DNA from: Aquincolibacterium sp964606385
GTDB taxonomy: Bacteria > Omnitrophota > Omnitrophia > Omnitrophales > Aquincolibacteriaceae
Direction: 5' to 3'
NCBI GenBank assembly: GCA_964606385.1
Contig: CAZSFZ010000006.1
Location: 1 to 64,000 of the forward strand
DNA: 64,000 nucleotides
Of this stretch, positions 51,408 through 61,800 are shown piece by piece; position 1 is the stretch's first letter, and each line of letters starts with the position of its first letter. The notes beneath the pieces are model-generated. The model made no database searches and was not told where the DNA came from. It saw only the letters and a list, made by a program, of their open reading frames with translations. A program made the position numbers and the translations under genes.

Positions 51408-53039
51408 ATGCCGGGCGATCCGCTTTGGTATAAAGACGCGATCATTTACCAGCTGCACGTCAAATCGTTCTTTGACAGCAATGAGAACGGTTTTGGTGAT
51501 TTTCCCGGCCTGACCCAAAAACTGGGCTACCTTCAGGACCTCGGGATCAACTGCATCTGGCTCATGCCGTTCTACCGCTCGCCGATGAAAGATGACGGCT
51601 ACGATATCGCCCACTACGAAGAAGTGGCCCCCGAATACGGGACCATGAAAGATTTCCAGGCCTTCGTGAAGGAGGCGCACAAGCTCGGGATCAAGGTGCT
51701 GATCGAGCTTGTGATGAATCATACCTCCGACCTGCATCCGTGGTTTGCCGAGGCCCGTCCTTCCCAAAGTTCGCCGAAACGGGATTTCTACGTCTGGAGC
51801 GATGATCCGGAGAAATACAAAGATGCCCGGATCATTTTCACCGATTCCGAAAAATCCAACTGGACCCATGATCCGGTGTCGGGCCAGTATTACTGGCACC
51901 GTTTTTTCAGCCACCAGCCGGATCTGAATTACGATAACCCTCAGGTCCAAAAGGCCATGCACGATGTGCTTTTTTTCTGGCTCAAAATGGGGGTCGACGG
52001 TTTCCGTCTGGACGCGGTCCCGTATCTTTTTGAACGTGACGGCACGAATTGCGAAAATCTTCCGGAGACGCACGCTTACCTCAAGGGGCTGCGGGCCCAG
52101 CTGGATAAGGCTTTTAAGGACAAGGTGCTTTTGGCCGAAGCGAATCAGTGGCCGGCCGACGTGCGGCCCTATTTCGGGCAGGGGGATGAATGTCATATGG
52201 CATTCCATTTCCCCTTGATGCCGCGGATCTTCATGGCGATCCGGAAAGAAGATAACGCGCCGATCCTTGAGATCATGAAGCAAACGCCTTCGATCCCGGA
52301 AAATTGCCAATGGGCCCTTTTCCTCCGCAATCACGATGAGCTGACGCTTGAGATGGTGACCCAGGAGGAACGCGATTACATGTACCGGGAGTACGCGGCG
52401 GACCCCAAAGCCCGCTTGAACCTGGGGATCCGGAGGCGGTTGGCGCCTCTCATGAATAACGGGCGGAGGCAGATGGAGCTTTTGAACAGCCTTCTTTTCA
52501 GTCTTCCGGGGACGCCCATCATCTATTACGGCGATGAGATCGGGATGGGGGACAACATCCACCTGGGGGACCGGAACGGCGTCAGGACCCCGATGCAATG
52601 GAACGGGAACAAAAATGCGGGTTTTTCGACCGTGGACCCCGATAAACTTTACGCGCCTCTCATTATCGATCCTGTTTACGGCTACCAGGCGATCAACGTG
52701 GAAGCCCAAGGCATGACCCAATCCTCTTTTCTGAATTGGACGAAACGGATGATCCGGGTGCGCAAGAGCCTGAAAGCCTTTGGTCGCGGGACGATCGAGT
52801 TCCTTCATCATAAAAATCCGAAGATCCTGGCTTATATACGCGCCTATGGGGATGAAACGCTTTTGATCGTCAACAATCTATCCCGCTATGTTCAGCCGGT
52901 GGAACTCGATCTGAAAAACTATGACGGCTGGGAACCTTTGGAGCTTTGGGGGAACGTGAAGTTCCCAAAGATCGGGGAGCTTCCTTATTTCCTGACCCTC
53001 GGGCCGCACGGGTTCTATTGGTTCCGTCTTAACAAGTGA
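51408..53039 (+). CDS. treS: trehalose synthase (maltose glucosylmutase), GH13
   Basis: This 543-aa alpha-amylase-family protein begins WYKDAIIYQLHVKSFFDSN, typical of TreS. Catalytic residues: Asp in GFRLDAVPYL, Glu in LLAEANQWP and Asp in FLRNHDEL. The length matches TreS without a fused maltokinase. TreS interconverts trehalose and maltose. With OtsAB upstream it may tune the trehalose pool or feed maltose to glycogen synthesis; no GlgE or maltokinase gene is in the window. Confidence 0.93.
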   Translation: MPGDPLWYKDAIIYQLHVKSFFDSNENGFGDFPGLTQKLGYLQDLGINCIWLMPFYRSPMKDDGYDIAHYEEVAPEYGTMKDFQAFVKEAHKLGIKVLIELVMNHTSDLHPWFAEARPSQSSPKRDFYVWSDDPEKYKDARIIFTDSEKSNWTHDPVSGQYYWHRFFSHQPDLNYDNPQVQKAMHDVLFFWLKMGVDGFRLDAVPYLFERDGTNCENLPETHAYLKGLRAQLDKAFKDKVLLAEANQWPADVRPYFGQGDECHMAFHFPLMPRIFMAIRKEDNAPILEIMKQTPSIPENCQWALFLRNHDELTLEMVTQEERDYMYREYAADPKARLNLGIRRRLAPLMNNGRRQMELLNSLLFSLPGTPIIYYGDEIGMGDNIHLGDRNGVRTPMQWNGNKNAGFSTVDPDKLYAPLIIDPVYGYQAINVEAQGMTQSSFLNWTKRMIRVRKSLKAFGRGTIEFLHHKNPKILAYIRAYGDETLLIVNNLSRYVQPVELDLKNYDGWEPLELWGNVKFPKIGELPYFLTLGPHGFYWFRLNK

Positions 53040-53046
53040 GCGGGTC

Positions 53047-53151
53047 ATGAGATTGTCCGGATGGATATTCATGATCGTCAGCTGGAGCGCGATCATCGCC
53101 CTGATCGTATTTTCCTATTCAAAAGTCCTCGCCAAGAAAAAACCTCGCTAG
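53047..53151 (+). CDS. 34-aa single-span membrane protein
   Basis: ATG 53047 lies 7 bp after the treS stop. The product is MRLSGWIFMIVSWSAIIALI followed by VFSYSKVLAKKKPR: one hydrophobic helix and a basic tail. It is too short for routine annotation. Its tight spacing to treS suggests it belongs to the osmotic operon. Function unknown. Confidence 0.6.
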   Translation: MRLSGWIFMIVSWSAIIALIVFSYSKVLAKKKPR

Positions 53152-53236
53152 CCTTTCCGCTTCCGCGTCTTGATTCGCGGAATGAGTTTTGTTAGTCTTT
53201 CCTGTAGCTGTCGTCCAAGCGGAGGTCTTGAGCTTA

Positions 53237-55501
53237 ATGCGAAAAACGTTTTTTTTCTCTTTGCTGGTGCTCGGGTTTTCGTCGGTCATTTCCCAGGTCG
53301 TGGTGATCCGGGAGCTGGCCATGAGCTTTTACGCCAACGAGTTCTTTATCGGCTGGATCCTGTTCTGTTGGCTTTTGGGGACCGGTCTCGGGAGCGCTTA
53401 CGGGGTTCATTGCGCCCGGGAGGCGCATAAGGCGTTCCGTTCTCTGGTCTTTTGCCATCTCCTTGTCTCGGTGCTCTTCCCGCTGGCGATCGTGCTGATA
53501 CGCCTTGGAAAACCGATCTTCGGGACGCCTGCCGGCGCTTTCCCGGAGCTTTTGCCGTCTCTTTTGGGATCTCTTGCGGCGCTGATGCCCCTATGCGCTG
53601 TTTTGGGGATCCAATTTACGGTGGCCGCCAAGGTCTGGATCTTCCAAGCCCCTGAAAATGAACCCTCCCGGGTGGTGTCCCGGGCTTATCTGTGGGAATG
53701 TCTCGGCTTTATCGCGGGCGGGATCCTTTTCAGCTTTCTGCTGGTCTTTGCCAATGAATTCCGCGTTGCCGCCCTGCTCGCGGCCCTGAATTTCGCCGCC
53801 GCTTTTACCGTTTATTATGTTTCTCTGGGCGAGAAGAAAAATATCCTGGGGGTGCTCGCGCTAGCCGCGGCCCTTTTTTCTTCATGGCTTTATATCCAGG
53901 GCCCCGCGATCAATCAAAAGACGGCGCAGTGGCGGTTCCCGAATGAGGTCCTGATCCGCACCCAAAACACGGTCCACGGCAACGTCGCGGTGACCCGGCT
54001 CGGGAAACAATACAATTTTTATCAGAGCGGGCTTCTCTTGGGCGCCGACCGGGAGGATCTGGCGAGCGAATTTCTGGTGCATTTCCCGATGCTCGCTCAT
54101 CCGGCCCCCAAAAAGGTGCTGCTTCTCGGGACCGGGTTTAACGGGCCCCTGCAGCAGGTCCTGAAGCATGGCCCCGAAGAGGTCCGCGCGGTCGAACTGG
54201 ATCCCGAACTTTTAAAGATCGCCCGGAATTTTTTGCCGGAAGATCTCCGGGCTTCCCTGGAGGATCCGCGGGTTCGCCTGGAGGCGACCGATCCAAGGGA
54301 TTTTTTGCGCTCCTGGGGAGGTCCTTTCGACGTGATCATCGCGAATTTCCCAGATCCTTCCTCCGTGCTCGTGAACCGGAATTACACGGAACAATTCTTC
54401 CGCGCGGTCCGGTCGCATCTTGCCTCGGGCGGGGTGTTTGCCACCCACATCACGTTTTCGGCGAATACGCTGACGCCGGAACTCGAACGGCTCGGCAGTT
54501 CGGTCTATGCGACGTTAAGCCAGGCCTTCAAATCCGTGACCGTGCTCCCGGAAGACACGCTTTATTTTCTGGCGCTGAACGACGGGGCCGCGCCGTTGGA
54601 CCATACCACGATGACAGGCCGGCTTCCGGAACGGAAGCTCAGGCCGGATTTTGTGAACGGTAAACAGATCCGGTACCGCCTCACCAACGACCGTGTGGGC
54701 ACGGTCTCGACGGCTTTCCGGAATACCGTCTGGAAGACCAAGAACACGGACCTCCGTCCCCGGACCTGCTATTTCATGTTCCTCCGATGGCTCAGCCAGT
54801 TCGATCCCAAGATCGCGGAGAAGTTTTTCTTCCTGTCGACCGTACCGTTCCCGATGGTCCTGGCCGGAAGTCTTTTTTTGATGCTTTTGGTGGTGGTTTC
54901 AGGAGGAAAACGGGAGAAGGGGATCCGGCGTCTCGCGCAGGTCGGTATGGGCACGGCGGGTTTCTCGCTCATGGCCTTTGAGGTCGTCGTGATCTATCTT
55001 TTTCAGGCGGCGTTCGGGGACCTTTATTACCGTCTCTCGTGGGTCATCACGACTTTCATGGCGGGGCTGGGAGCGGGACTATGGATCACGGCGGGATTCC
55101 GGAAGATCCCGGAGCGTTTCGCCCTTGCGGGACTCCACACCCTGAATGCCGTTTTTTTCTTTTTGCTGATCAAGATCTGCGTCCGGCTGTTTTCGAAAGG
55201 TTTTTTCCTCGGGGAGGAATATCAGATCCTTTTTCTGGGGATGTCGCTAGTGAGCGGGCTCGCGGCAGGAGCGGTTTTTCCGTTCGCGAACCGGTATTAC
55301 CTGGCCTGCGGGGGCGGGGAGCATCCCGGGCATATCTACGCGGCGGATCTTTGGGGTTCCGCGCTTGGGGCCCTTCTTACGGCGGGTTTTTTGATCCCTA
55401 TTTGGGGGGTTCAGCAGACGCTGATCTTCCTGGGCGCCGTGAACGTCCTCTTAGTGCCGTTCTTCCTCTTCCGAAAAAACGTTGGCGGTAAAGACCTGTA
55501 A
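53237..55501 (+). CDS. membrane-embedded spermidine synthase-like protein
   Basis: ATG 53237 is preferred, with GGAGG 11 bases upstream and a membrane helix directly after it. The 754-aa protein has about seven N-terminal spans (to about 235), a spermidine-synthase-type Rossmann domain (about 265-500; LLGTGFNGPLQQVLKH, AVELDPELLKIARNFLP, DVIIANFPDPSS) and about seven C-terminal spans (535-750). Such fused transporter/aminopropyltransferase-like proteins are common in environmental genomes and of unknown substrate. Its 3' end overlaps the convergent gene by 51 bp. Confidence 0.85.
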   Translation: MRKTFFFSLLVLGFSSVISQVVVIRELAMSFYANEFFIGWILFCWLLGTGLGSAYGVHCAREAHKAFRSLVFCHLLVSVLFPLAIVLIRLGKPIFGTPAGAFPELLPSLLGSLAALMPLCAVLGIQFTVAAKVWIFQAPENEPSRVVSRAYLWECLGFIAGGILFSFLLVFANEFRVAALLAALNFAAAFTVYYVSLGEKKNILGVLALAAALFSSWLYIQGPAINQKTAQWRFPNEVLIRTQNTVHGNVAVTRLGKQYNFYQSGLLLGADREDLASEFLVHFPMLAHPAPKKVLLLGTGFNGPLQQVLKHGPEEVRAVELDPELLKIARNFLPEDLRASLEDPRVRLEATDPRDFLRSWGGPFDVIIANFPDPSSVLVNRNYTEQFFRAVRSHLASGGVFATHITFSANTLTPELERLGSSVYATLSQAFKSVTVLPEDTLYFLALNDGAAPLDHTTMTGRLPERKLRPDFVNGKQIRYRLTNDRVGTVSTAFRNTVWKTKNTDLRPRTCYFMFLRWLSQFDPKIAEKFFFLSTVPFPMVLAGSLFLMLLVVVSGGKREKGIRRLAQVGMGTAGFSLMAFEVVVIYLFQAAFGDLYYRLSWVITTFMAGLGAGLWITAGFRKIPERFALAGLHTLNAVFFFLLIKICVRLFSKGFFLGEEYQILFLGMSLVSGLAAGAVFPFANRYYLACGGGEHPGHIYAADLWGSALGALLTAGFLIPIWGVQQTLIFLGAVNVLLVPFFLFRKNVGGKDL

Positions 55502-57040
55502 TTCCACTTTCGGGTCCTTCCAGCAATCGCGGGGAAGCCCCGCCTTCTGGGAACAAAGTTCGCCGAGGAATTCTTCCTTGCTCCATCCCGTTTCAGTCGC
55601 GACTTGCGGCAGGAACACCCCGTGGTGGAACCCCTTCGAGACCTGGACGCCGTGTTTGCCGAGCACGATCTCATCCGCGCTTGCGACTTTCCGGAGCGGA
55701 CTCAGGACAGAGATCTCATACTCCAATTTTCCAAGCTCACTCTGATCAACGGGCCTGAAGCGGGGGTCCTGCGTGGCGGCGGAAACGGCCATTTGCTGAA
55801 CGGTCATATACAGGGGACCCGCGGCATCGAAACGGCCGATGCAGCCCCGGAGCTGACCGTTCTCTTTGAGGGTCACAAAAGCTCCGAGCGGTTCGTTGAG
55901 CGCCGCGGCCGCGGGAGAAAATTCCGGGATGTCATGTTTCTGTACATAGCTCTCTACCGTGCCGCGGGCGATCTTGAGGAGCTCTTTTTTATCAGCGTCG
56001 TTCATACCCTTTTCATCCGCAGTTTCGGGCGGGGGCGCGGCCGGCATATCGCTTTGTTTCGCGACAAAAGCGACGGCGCCGTAGCCGACAACATTTCTTT
56101 TATCTCCCACGGGAGAATCTCCCGAGTTCGCGTAGTTAAGGTAGACGGGTGTTGTGGGGCCGAGCGTCTGGCCCAGAAGCAGGACGGTCCTGACACCGCT
56201 CACACCGCACATAAAGGTTTCAGCGTTGGGGATCCCCTCGGAAGCATGCTTTTTCAGGATAGCATCCAGGGCATCCGCCTGGCCCGTGTTGACGGCCTGC
56301 AGGGTCTCGCGGTCCGCCTTGGAGGCCTTCTCATACGGCGGGTAATGGGACATGTCGGTGCTCGCGATGATGAGCGTCTTGTCGTCGATGATCCCTTTCA
56401 GGGCATCCGCGAGGACTTCGGAAAGCGCGGGGTCATCGCTACCGAAAAGCAGGGGGACGATCTTGAAATCCTTGAGAACGCGCTGGAGGAAGGGAAGCTG
56501 GACCTCCAGGACATGATCCCCGTCATGCATGGCAGGCCGGGAGAGGATCTTGGGTGAGGCGGCAAGGAGTTGTTTTGTTTTTTCTTCATCCACGGGCACG
56601 CGGCCGAGCGGCGTTTCAAAACTCCCTTTGTCATAGACGGCAATACCATCGAGCCCATGCCGGTGGCTGTTGCACATGAGGATCACGGTCCGGATGTCCC
56701 GGCCTTCAAGCTCCTTGTAAGCATAAGCCGCGACGGGTCCAGAATAGACATAACCGGCATGGGGGACCATGATCGCCCGGATGGGTTCCTTGATCACCGG
56801 GGGATCAGCTTGGCGGAGAAGTGTGTCGACGTATTTTTCGAGGGATGCTTTATCCCCGGGATAGAAACCGCCCGCGACGGCCGCCTTGCGGACATTTTCT
56901 TCCTCACGGTTTTCTTTCTTTTTTTCCCCGGGGAGCGTGAATGTGAGAGCCAGGGAAAGCAAGGCCGTTCCAAGGACCAGCAAACCGATCAGATTTGAGA
57001 TCTGAAGCTTAATACCAAATGCCGGGGATCTTTTCTCCAT
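55451..57040 (-). CDS. membrane-anchored MEMO1-AMMECR1 fusion (AmmeMemoRadiSam system)
   Basis: This 529-aa protein has an N-terminal membrane helix (about 15-36), a MEMO1-like domain (about 50-330; VPHAGYVYSGPVAAYAY, NSHRHGLDG, STDMSHYPPYE hold the metal-site histidines) and an AMMECR1 domain (about 350-520; LRGCIGRFDA is the hallmark). Separate in many genomes, the two are fused here and co-encoded with the matching radical SAM enzyme. The reaction is unknown to me. Basic residues lie on both sides of the helix, so topology is unclear. Confidence 0.9.
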   Translation of the reverse strand: MEKRSPAFGIKLQISNLIGLLVLGTALLSLALTFTLPGEKKKENREEENVRKAAVAGGFYPGDKASLEKYVDTLLRQADPPVIKEPIRAIMVPHAGYVYSGPVAAYAYKELEGRDIRTVILMCNSHRHGLDGIAVYDKGSFETPLGRVPVDEEKTKQLLAASPKILSRPAMHDGDHVLEVQLPFLQRVLKDFKIVPLLFGSDDPALSEVLADALKGIIDDKTLIIASTDMSHYPPYEKASKADRETLQAVNTGQADALDAILKKHASEGIPNAETFMCGVSGVRTVLLLGQTLGPTTPVYLNYANSGDSPVGDKRNVVGYGAVAFVAKQSDMPAAPPPETADEKGMNDADKKELLKIARGTVESYVQKHDIPEFSPAAAALNEPLGAFVTLKENGQLRGCIGRFDAAGPLYMTVQQMAVSAATQDPRFRPVDQSELGKLEYEISVLSPLRKVASADEIVLGKHGVQVSKGFHHGVFLPQVATETGWSKEEFLGELCSQKAGLPRDCWKDPKVELQVFTANVFSEEEERH

Positions 57041-58145
57041 CGGGGCAGGCTCCGTCTTTCAGGTTGTTGGCGGTCACAAAATAACCCTGGCGCACGATCG
57101 CTTTTTCCTTTGATACAGGGCACCAGGTCGTCTCGCCGTCAGGATAAGCCGTATTGCCGGTATAAACGAATTTCAGGCTTTCTTCCATCGCGATCTCACG
57201 GGCACGAATCAAAGTCTCGGGCGGCGTCGGCGGAAGGTTCTTCAGTTTAAATTGAGGGAAGAAGCGGCTGAAATGGAGCGGGACGCCGTCTCCCAGATTC
57301 TCTTTGATCCAGCGGGCCATCGCCCGGATCTCTTCCTCGCTGTCATTTTCGCCGGGGACAAGCAAGTTCACGATCTCAAGCCACACGCCGCTTTGTTTGA
57401 TGGTCTTGAGCGTTTCCAGCACCGAAGCAAGCCGGCCTCCCGTGAGTTTGCGGTAGAACCTTTCATCGAAAGCCTTCAGGTCGACCTTGTAGGCATCCAC
57501 ATATTTCAGGAGCTCTTTGAGAGGCTCCTCTTCGATATAGCCGCTCGAAACAACGAGCGTCTTGATGCCTTTTGTTTTGGCGAGCTTCGCGATATCCAGC
57601 ATGTATTCGTAGGCGATCACCGGTTCGTTATAGGTGAAAGCGATGGAGCTGGAACCCCGCGCCAAGGCTTCAGAAACGACCTGTTCGGGAGTCGCCGCCT
57701 GGGTGGGGACGTCCTCGGGGAACGCTTGCGAAATCTCCCAGTTCTGGCAAAAGAGGCAGCGCATATTGCAGCCGGTCGTGGCGATGGAAAAAGCTGTGGT
57801 GCCCGGCAGGACGTGGAAAAACGGTTTTTTCTCGATCGGGTCGACGTGCGCTGTCGCGATCTTACCGTAGACCATGGAATAAAGTTTGCCGTCGATATTC
57901 TTACGGGCTTTGCAGGCGCCCCACTGGGAGGGGCCGATCACGCAGCGGTTCGGGCAAAGGTAGCACTGGACCGATCGGTTAGCCCCCGGTTCATAATAGC
58001 TGGCCTCATGGGCGCCGGGTTGGGCACGACTGCCTTCGGCCTGGACGGCTTTTTCCCGTCGATAGATGAAGAGAACCGTTGCGCCAATCACAACAACCAG
58101 AAAGACCGCCGCAAGGCCTTTTTTGATGATTCCGGTAACAGACAT
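57009..58145 (-). CDS. AmmeMemoRadiSam-system radical SAM enzyme with membrane anchor
   Basis: This 378-aa protein has a membrane helix (about 11-28), an N-terminal Cys cluster (C61-x2-C64-x3-C68, C78), the radical SAM motif C126-x3-C130-x2-C133 (GCNMRCLFCQNWE), a typical SAM-binding core and a C-terminal GNTAYPDGETTWCP segment diagnostic for the family. An N-terminal anchor is odd for an oxygen-sensitive iron-sulfur enzyme. Its 3' end overlaps the start of the MEMO1-AMMECR1 gene by 32 bp, implying translational coupling. Confidence 0.92.
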   Translation of the reverse strand: MSVTGIIKKGLAAVFLVVVIGATVLFIYRREKAVQAEGSRAQPGAHEASYYEPGANRSVQCYLCPNRCVIGPSQWGACKARKNIDGKLYSMVYGKIATAHVDPIEKKPFFHVLPGTTAFSIATTGCNMRCLFCQNWEISQAFPEDVPTQAATPEQVVSEALARGSSSIAFTYNEPVIAYEYMLDIAKLAKTKGIKTLVVSSGYIEEEPLKELLKYVDAYKVDLKAFDERFYRKLTGGRLASVLETLKTIKQSGVWLEIVNLLVPGENDSEEEIRAMARWIKENLGDGVPLHFSRFFPQFKLKNLPPTPPETLIRAREIAMEESLKFVYTGNTAYPDGETTWCPVSKEKAIVRQGYFVTANNLKDGACPDGEKIPGIWY

Positions 58146-58163
58146 TTTTAACTCTCCGTTCCC

Positions 58164-58775
58164 TTAATTATGAACAATTGAATAGATCCCGTAAACGAAA
58201 AATATGATAGCGACCAGAAAACCGCTTACGCGGGCCATGTTCCGGAGCTCTTTGGCCTTGGAGGCCAGTCCCAGGAATACGACGGGCAGGAAATAGATCG
58301 AACTCGCGAGAAAGAACAGGGCGAAATAAAGCATGCCGTAAAGAGCGCTCTGCTGCTTGAAGATGTAAGCGACCGACAAGAGAAACGGAGGGCACAGGTT
58401 GATCCCCATAAAAAATCCCATCAGGAGCGGACTCCGGGCGCGAAGGAATGCCGGGGTTTTGCAGAAACTTTTTTCGCGGAGAAGTCCCAAGAGATAAAGG
58501 AAAAGAATGAGGGACAATACGATAAAGGAAATATCGGTCGCGAGGCGGAGCCAGCGGGGTTCAAACCTCTCCCCGAGATAACCCACGACAAGCCCAAAGC
58601 AAAGGTATCCCGCCAGGCGTCCCAGGAGGAATTCGGCCAGGATCAGGAGGTTTTTGCGGGAGGAACGCTCTTCCGCGGCAAAGAGTACCCCCATAAAGGG
58701 GAAACAATAGGTGAGACAAAAGGCTCCCACCGAGAGACCGGCCAGGACTGGTTGTAGGATGAGCTCCCCATTCAT
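58164..58775 (-). CDS. DsbD/CcdA-like (TauE/SafE-related) membrane protein
   Basis: This 203-aa protein has six hydrophobic helices. The first carries C20 and C24 (AFCLTYCFPF) and the fourth region has INLCPPF. This resembles the electron-transferring core of DsbD/CcdA-type or SafE-type proteins. It lies 18 bp before the radical SAM gene on the same strand. A role in supplying reducing equivalents to the envelope side of the AmmeMemoRadiSam set is inference. Confidence 0.78.
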   Translation of the reverse strand: MNGELILQPVLAGLSVGAFCLTYCFPFMGVLFAAEERSSRKNLLILAEFLLGRLAGYLCFGLVVGYLGERFEPRWLRLATDISFIVLSLILFLYLLGLLREKSFCKTPAFLRARSPLLMGFFMGINLCPPFLLSVAYIFKQQSALYGMLYFALFFLASSIYFLPVVFLGLASKAKELRNMARVSGFLVAIIFFVYGIYSIVHN

Positions 58776-58849
58776 GTGCGTATGTTAAAGAGGGAAGGTC
58801 CTGAATGGAAGTTCAAAATAGCGGATGGAGGCTTCACGCGAACGCGGCT

Positions 58850-61800
58850 CTACGCCGTGTTTTTTTGGAGGGCTGGTGAATTTAAAATTGCAATGGCTTC
58901 CCGATGTTCCTTTTCATGGCGATGCGACTCGAACCGGCTCGAAAGACTGTAGAAACAAGGCACGACATATAAAGTCAGAAATGTTGAAATGGCGGTACCC
59001 CAGATAATCACGGTCGCCATGGGGGCGCGTTGTTCTGCGCCCGGTCCGATATTTAAAGCGGCCGGCAAGGCGGCGGCGATCACCGCGAAGGTGGTCATCA
59101 GGATCGGACGGAGGCGGAGGGGGCACGCTTCGAGAAGCGCCTCGTGGACGCCTAATCCTTCTTCGCGGCGCTGGTTGGTAAAATCCACAAGCAGAATGGA
59201 ATTCTTTTTCACAATCCCCATCAACAAGAGCAGTCCGATAATGCTCAACATGTTGAGCGAGTGATCCATGACGAGAAGGCCCAGAAAAGCCCCGGATACG
59301 GAAAAGGGGAGTGCTAAAAGAATGGTGAAGGGATGAAGGAACGAGTTGAATTGCGCGGCTAGGATCATGTAAGCGATAAAGATCCCGAGCCACAAAGCGA
59401 ACGATAACTGCTGAAACGTTTCACGGAACCGTTCAGCGCTTCCAGACAGAACAATCCTGTAGCCTTCGGGGAAAGTTTCCTTGGCAATCTGCTCCGCGAG
59501 TTCCAGCGCTGCGGCTTGGGATTTTCCGCGCGCAATGTTCCCGAATACATGGACGGCCCGTTGACGGTTCTCGCGCGAAATCAGAATGGGTTGCGGCAAT
59601 TCGGTCACCTGGGTTACATCCGAGAGGCGAACGAGTTCTCCCCGCTGGTTCCGGACCCAAAGACGGCCGATATCATCCAAAGTTTTCCGGTTCTCGTCCG
59701 TAAGGCTCACCCGGACATCATAACGGCGGTCGCCTTCCGTATACTTGGCGACCTTGATCCCTCCCAGGGTCGCCTGAATTGTTTTTGCGATCGAATCCGT
59801 CGTGACCCCGCGCTCCGAGGCTTTGATCCGGTCGGGCATTACATGGACCTCGGGAATATCGATGAGGTAATCTGTATCCAGATCCACCACCAGGCCGGAA
59901 TCCTTGAGACGGTTCATGAGAACGGTCGACAACTCGCCGAGTTTATGCCAGTCGGGTCCGAGAATCGATATGTCGAGCGGGTAATCTCTAGCTCCCGCTC
60001 CCGCCGCGCCCGAAAGCTCCTGGAGCGTGGCCCGCATCACCCCGGGAATCTGGTTGAATTCCTTGCGGCATATTTCCATGAAATCTTTCTGGGTCAAACG
60101 GCGGCCCAGGATTTTGTCTTTCGGGCGGTCGTGAGGTTTTTTGAGCGTTACGAAGACCATGCCGGTATTGACATCACTGCCGCCGCCCGTACCTCCGACG
60201 ATGGTGAAATAAATATCGAGTTCGGGCCGTTCTGTCAAAAATGCCTCAGCCTTTTTCATTACCACGTCAGTCGCTGCCAATGAGGACCCCGGGGGTGTCT
60301 GAATGCGCACAAGAAAACGGCTGATATCGTGGGTGGGGATCATCTCTTTTCGAAGGAGAGGTACCAAAAAGAGAGAAGCGACGAAAAAAGCGACGGCAAA
60401 GATCAAGACCTTTCCCCGGTGGCGTAATGTCGTTGCAAGCGTGCGTGAATATAGGGAACGCAGGCGATGCATCAATCCATCCGCGATGCGTCCGACCCGC
60501 GTATCGTGCCCGACCTTCAAAAACTGGCTGCAGCGGGATGGGGTGAGTGTCACGGCCTCCAAAAGCGAAAAAGCGACGGCGGCTGAGATCGTGATCCCGA
60601 ATTGAAAGAAAAACTTACCGATAAGTCCTTCCATAAATGCCGTCGGTAAGAAAATGGCAATGACGGCTAGCGAGATCACCAGCACGGAAAATCCGATTTC
60701 TCTTGCCCCGACAATGGCCGCAAGCACGCGGGCTTTTCCCATTTCATAATGGCGGGCTATATTTTCAAGGACCACGATCGCGTCGTCGACCACGATACCA
60801 ACAACCATGGACAGGGCCGTTAAGGTAATGGTGTTCAGGGTAAAACCAAAAAAGTACATAACGAGAAACGCTCCGCCAAGAGCGGTCGGGATCGCAATGA
60901 CCACATTGATTGTCGAGCTCAAAGAACCCAAGAAAAACCAGCAGACAATGCCGGTAAAAATGACGGCCAGGATGATCGTTAGCTCCATCTCATGGACCGT
61001 GTCGTTGATCTGGTCGGTGCCGTCAAAATTGACCGTGAGCCTCAACCCCTCGGGGAGGTTGGCCGAAAGTTCCTTCGCCCGTTTTTTGACTCTCTTGGCG
61101 ACTTCCACGGCGTTTGTGCCGCGTTGTTTCCGGATCCCGATGCCGACGGAAGGTTTGCCGAGCACCCGTGCCTTCCGGCGAACATCCTCGAGGCCGTCTT
61201 CGGTTTGCGAAACATCGCTCAGGCGGAAGGTTTTCCAGAGATAGCCTTCCCGAACGCGGCTGGGAATAACCAACCGGCTCAATTCTTCGACATTGGTGGA
61301 TTCTCCCATCACCCGGATATTTCTTTCGGTTTTTTCCGTCGTGAGACGGCCGGCCGGAAGCTCCGTATGCTGTGCCTGGATAGCCGCTGTCACGTCTTCC
61401 GCGGTCAGTTCCAGCGACTCGAGTTTTTTGTGATCCAGCCACACCCGCATGCTGGGTTCCGCGAACCCCCCCAGGGTCACCTCCCCGACATCCGGGATGA
61501 CCGAAAATTGGTCTTTGATATGGTCTTTGACATATTGAACCATCTCCCGCAGGGGGCGGTCACCCGAGAGGCCGAGCCAAACGATAGGCTGGTCGTCCGG
61601 GTTGACCTTGGTAATGATCGGGGCATCCATGTCCTCGGGAAGGTTTCGCTGTGCTTGCGCGATCTTTGTCTGGATTTCCTGAACGGCCACATCGATATCC
61701 TTGGATAATTCAAATTCCGCGGTAATGCTGGCGCTCCCAAAGCGGGAAGTCGACTGGATCTTTTTGATCTTTTCGACCGACATGAGCGCTTCTTCGATAA

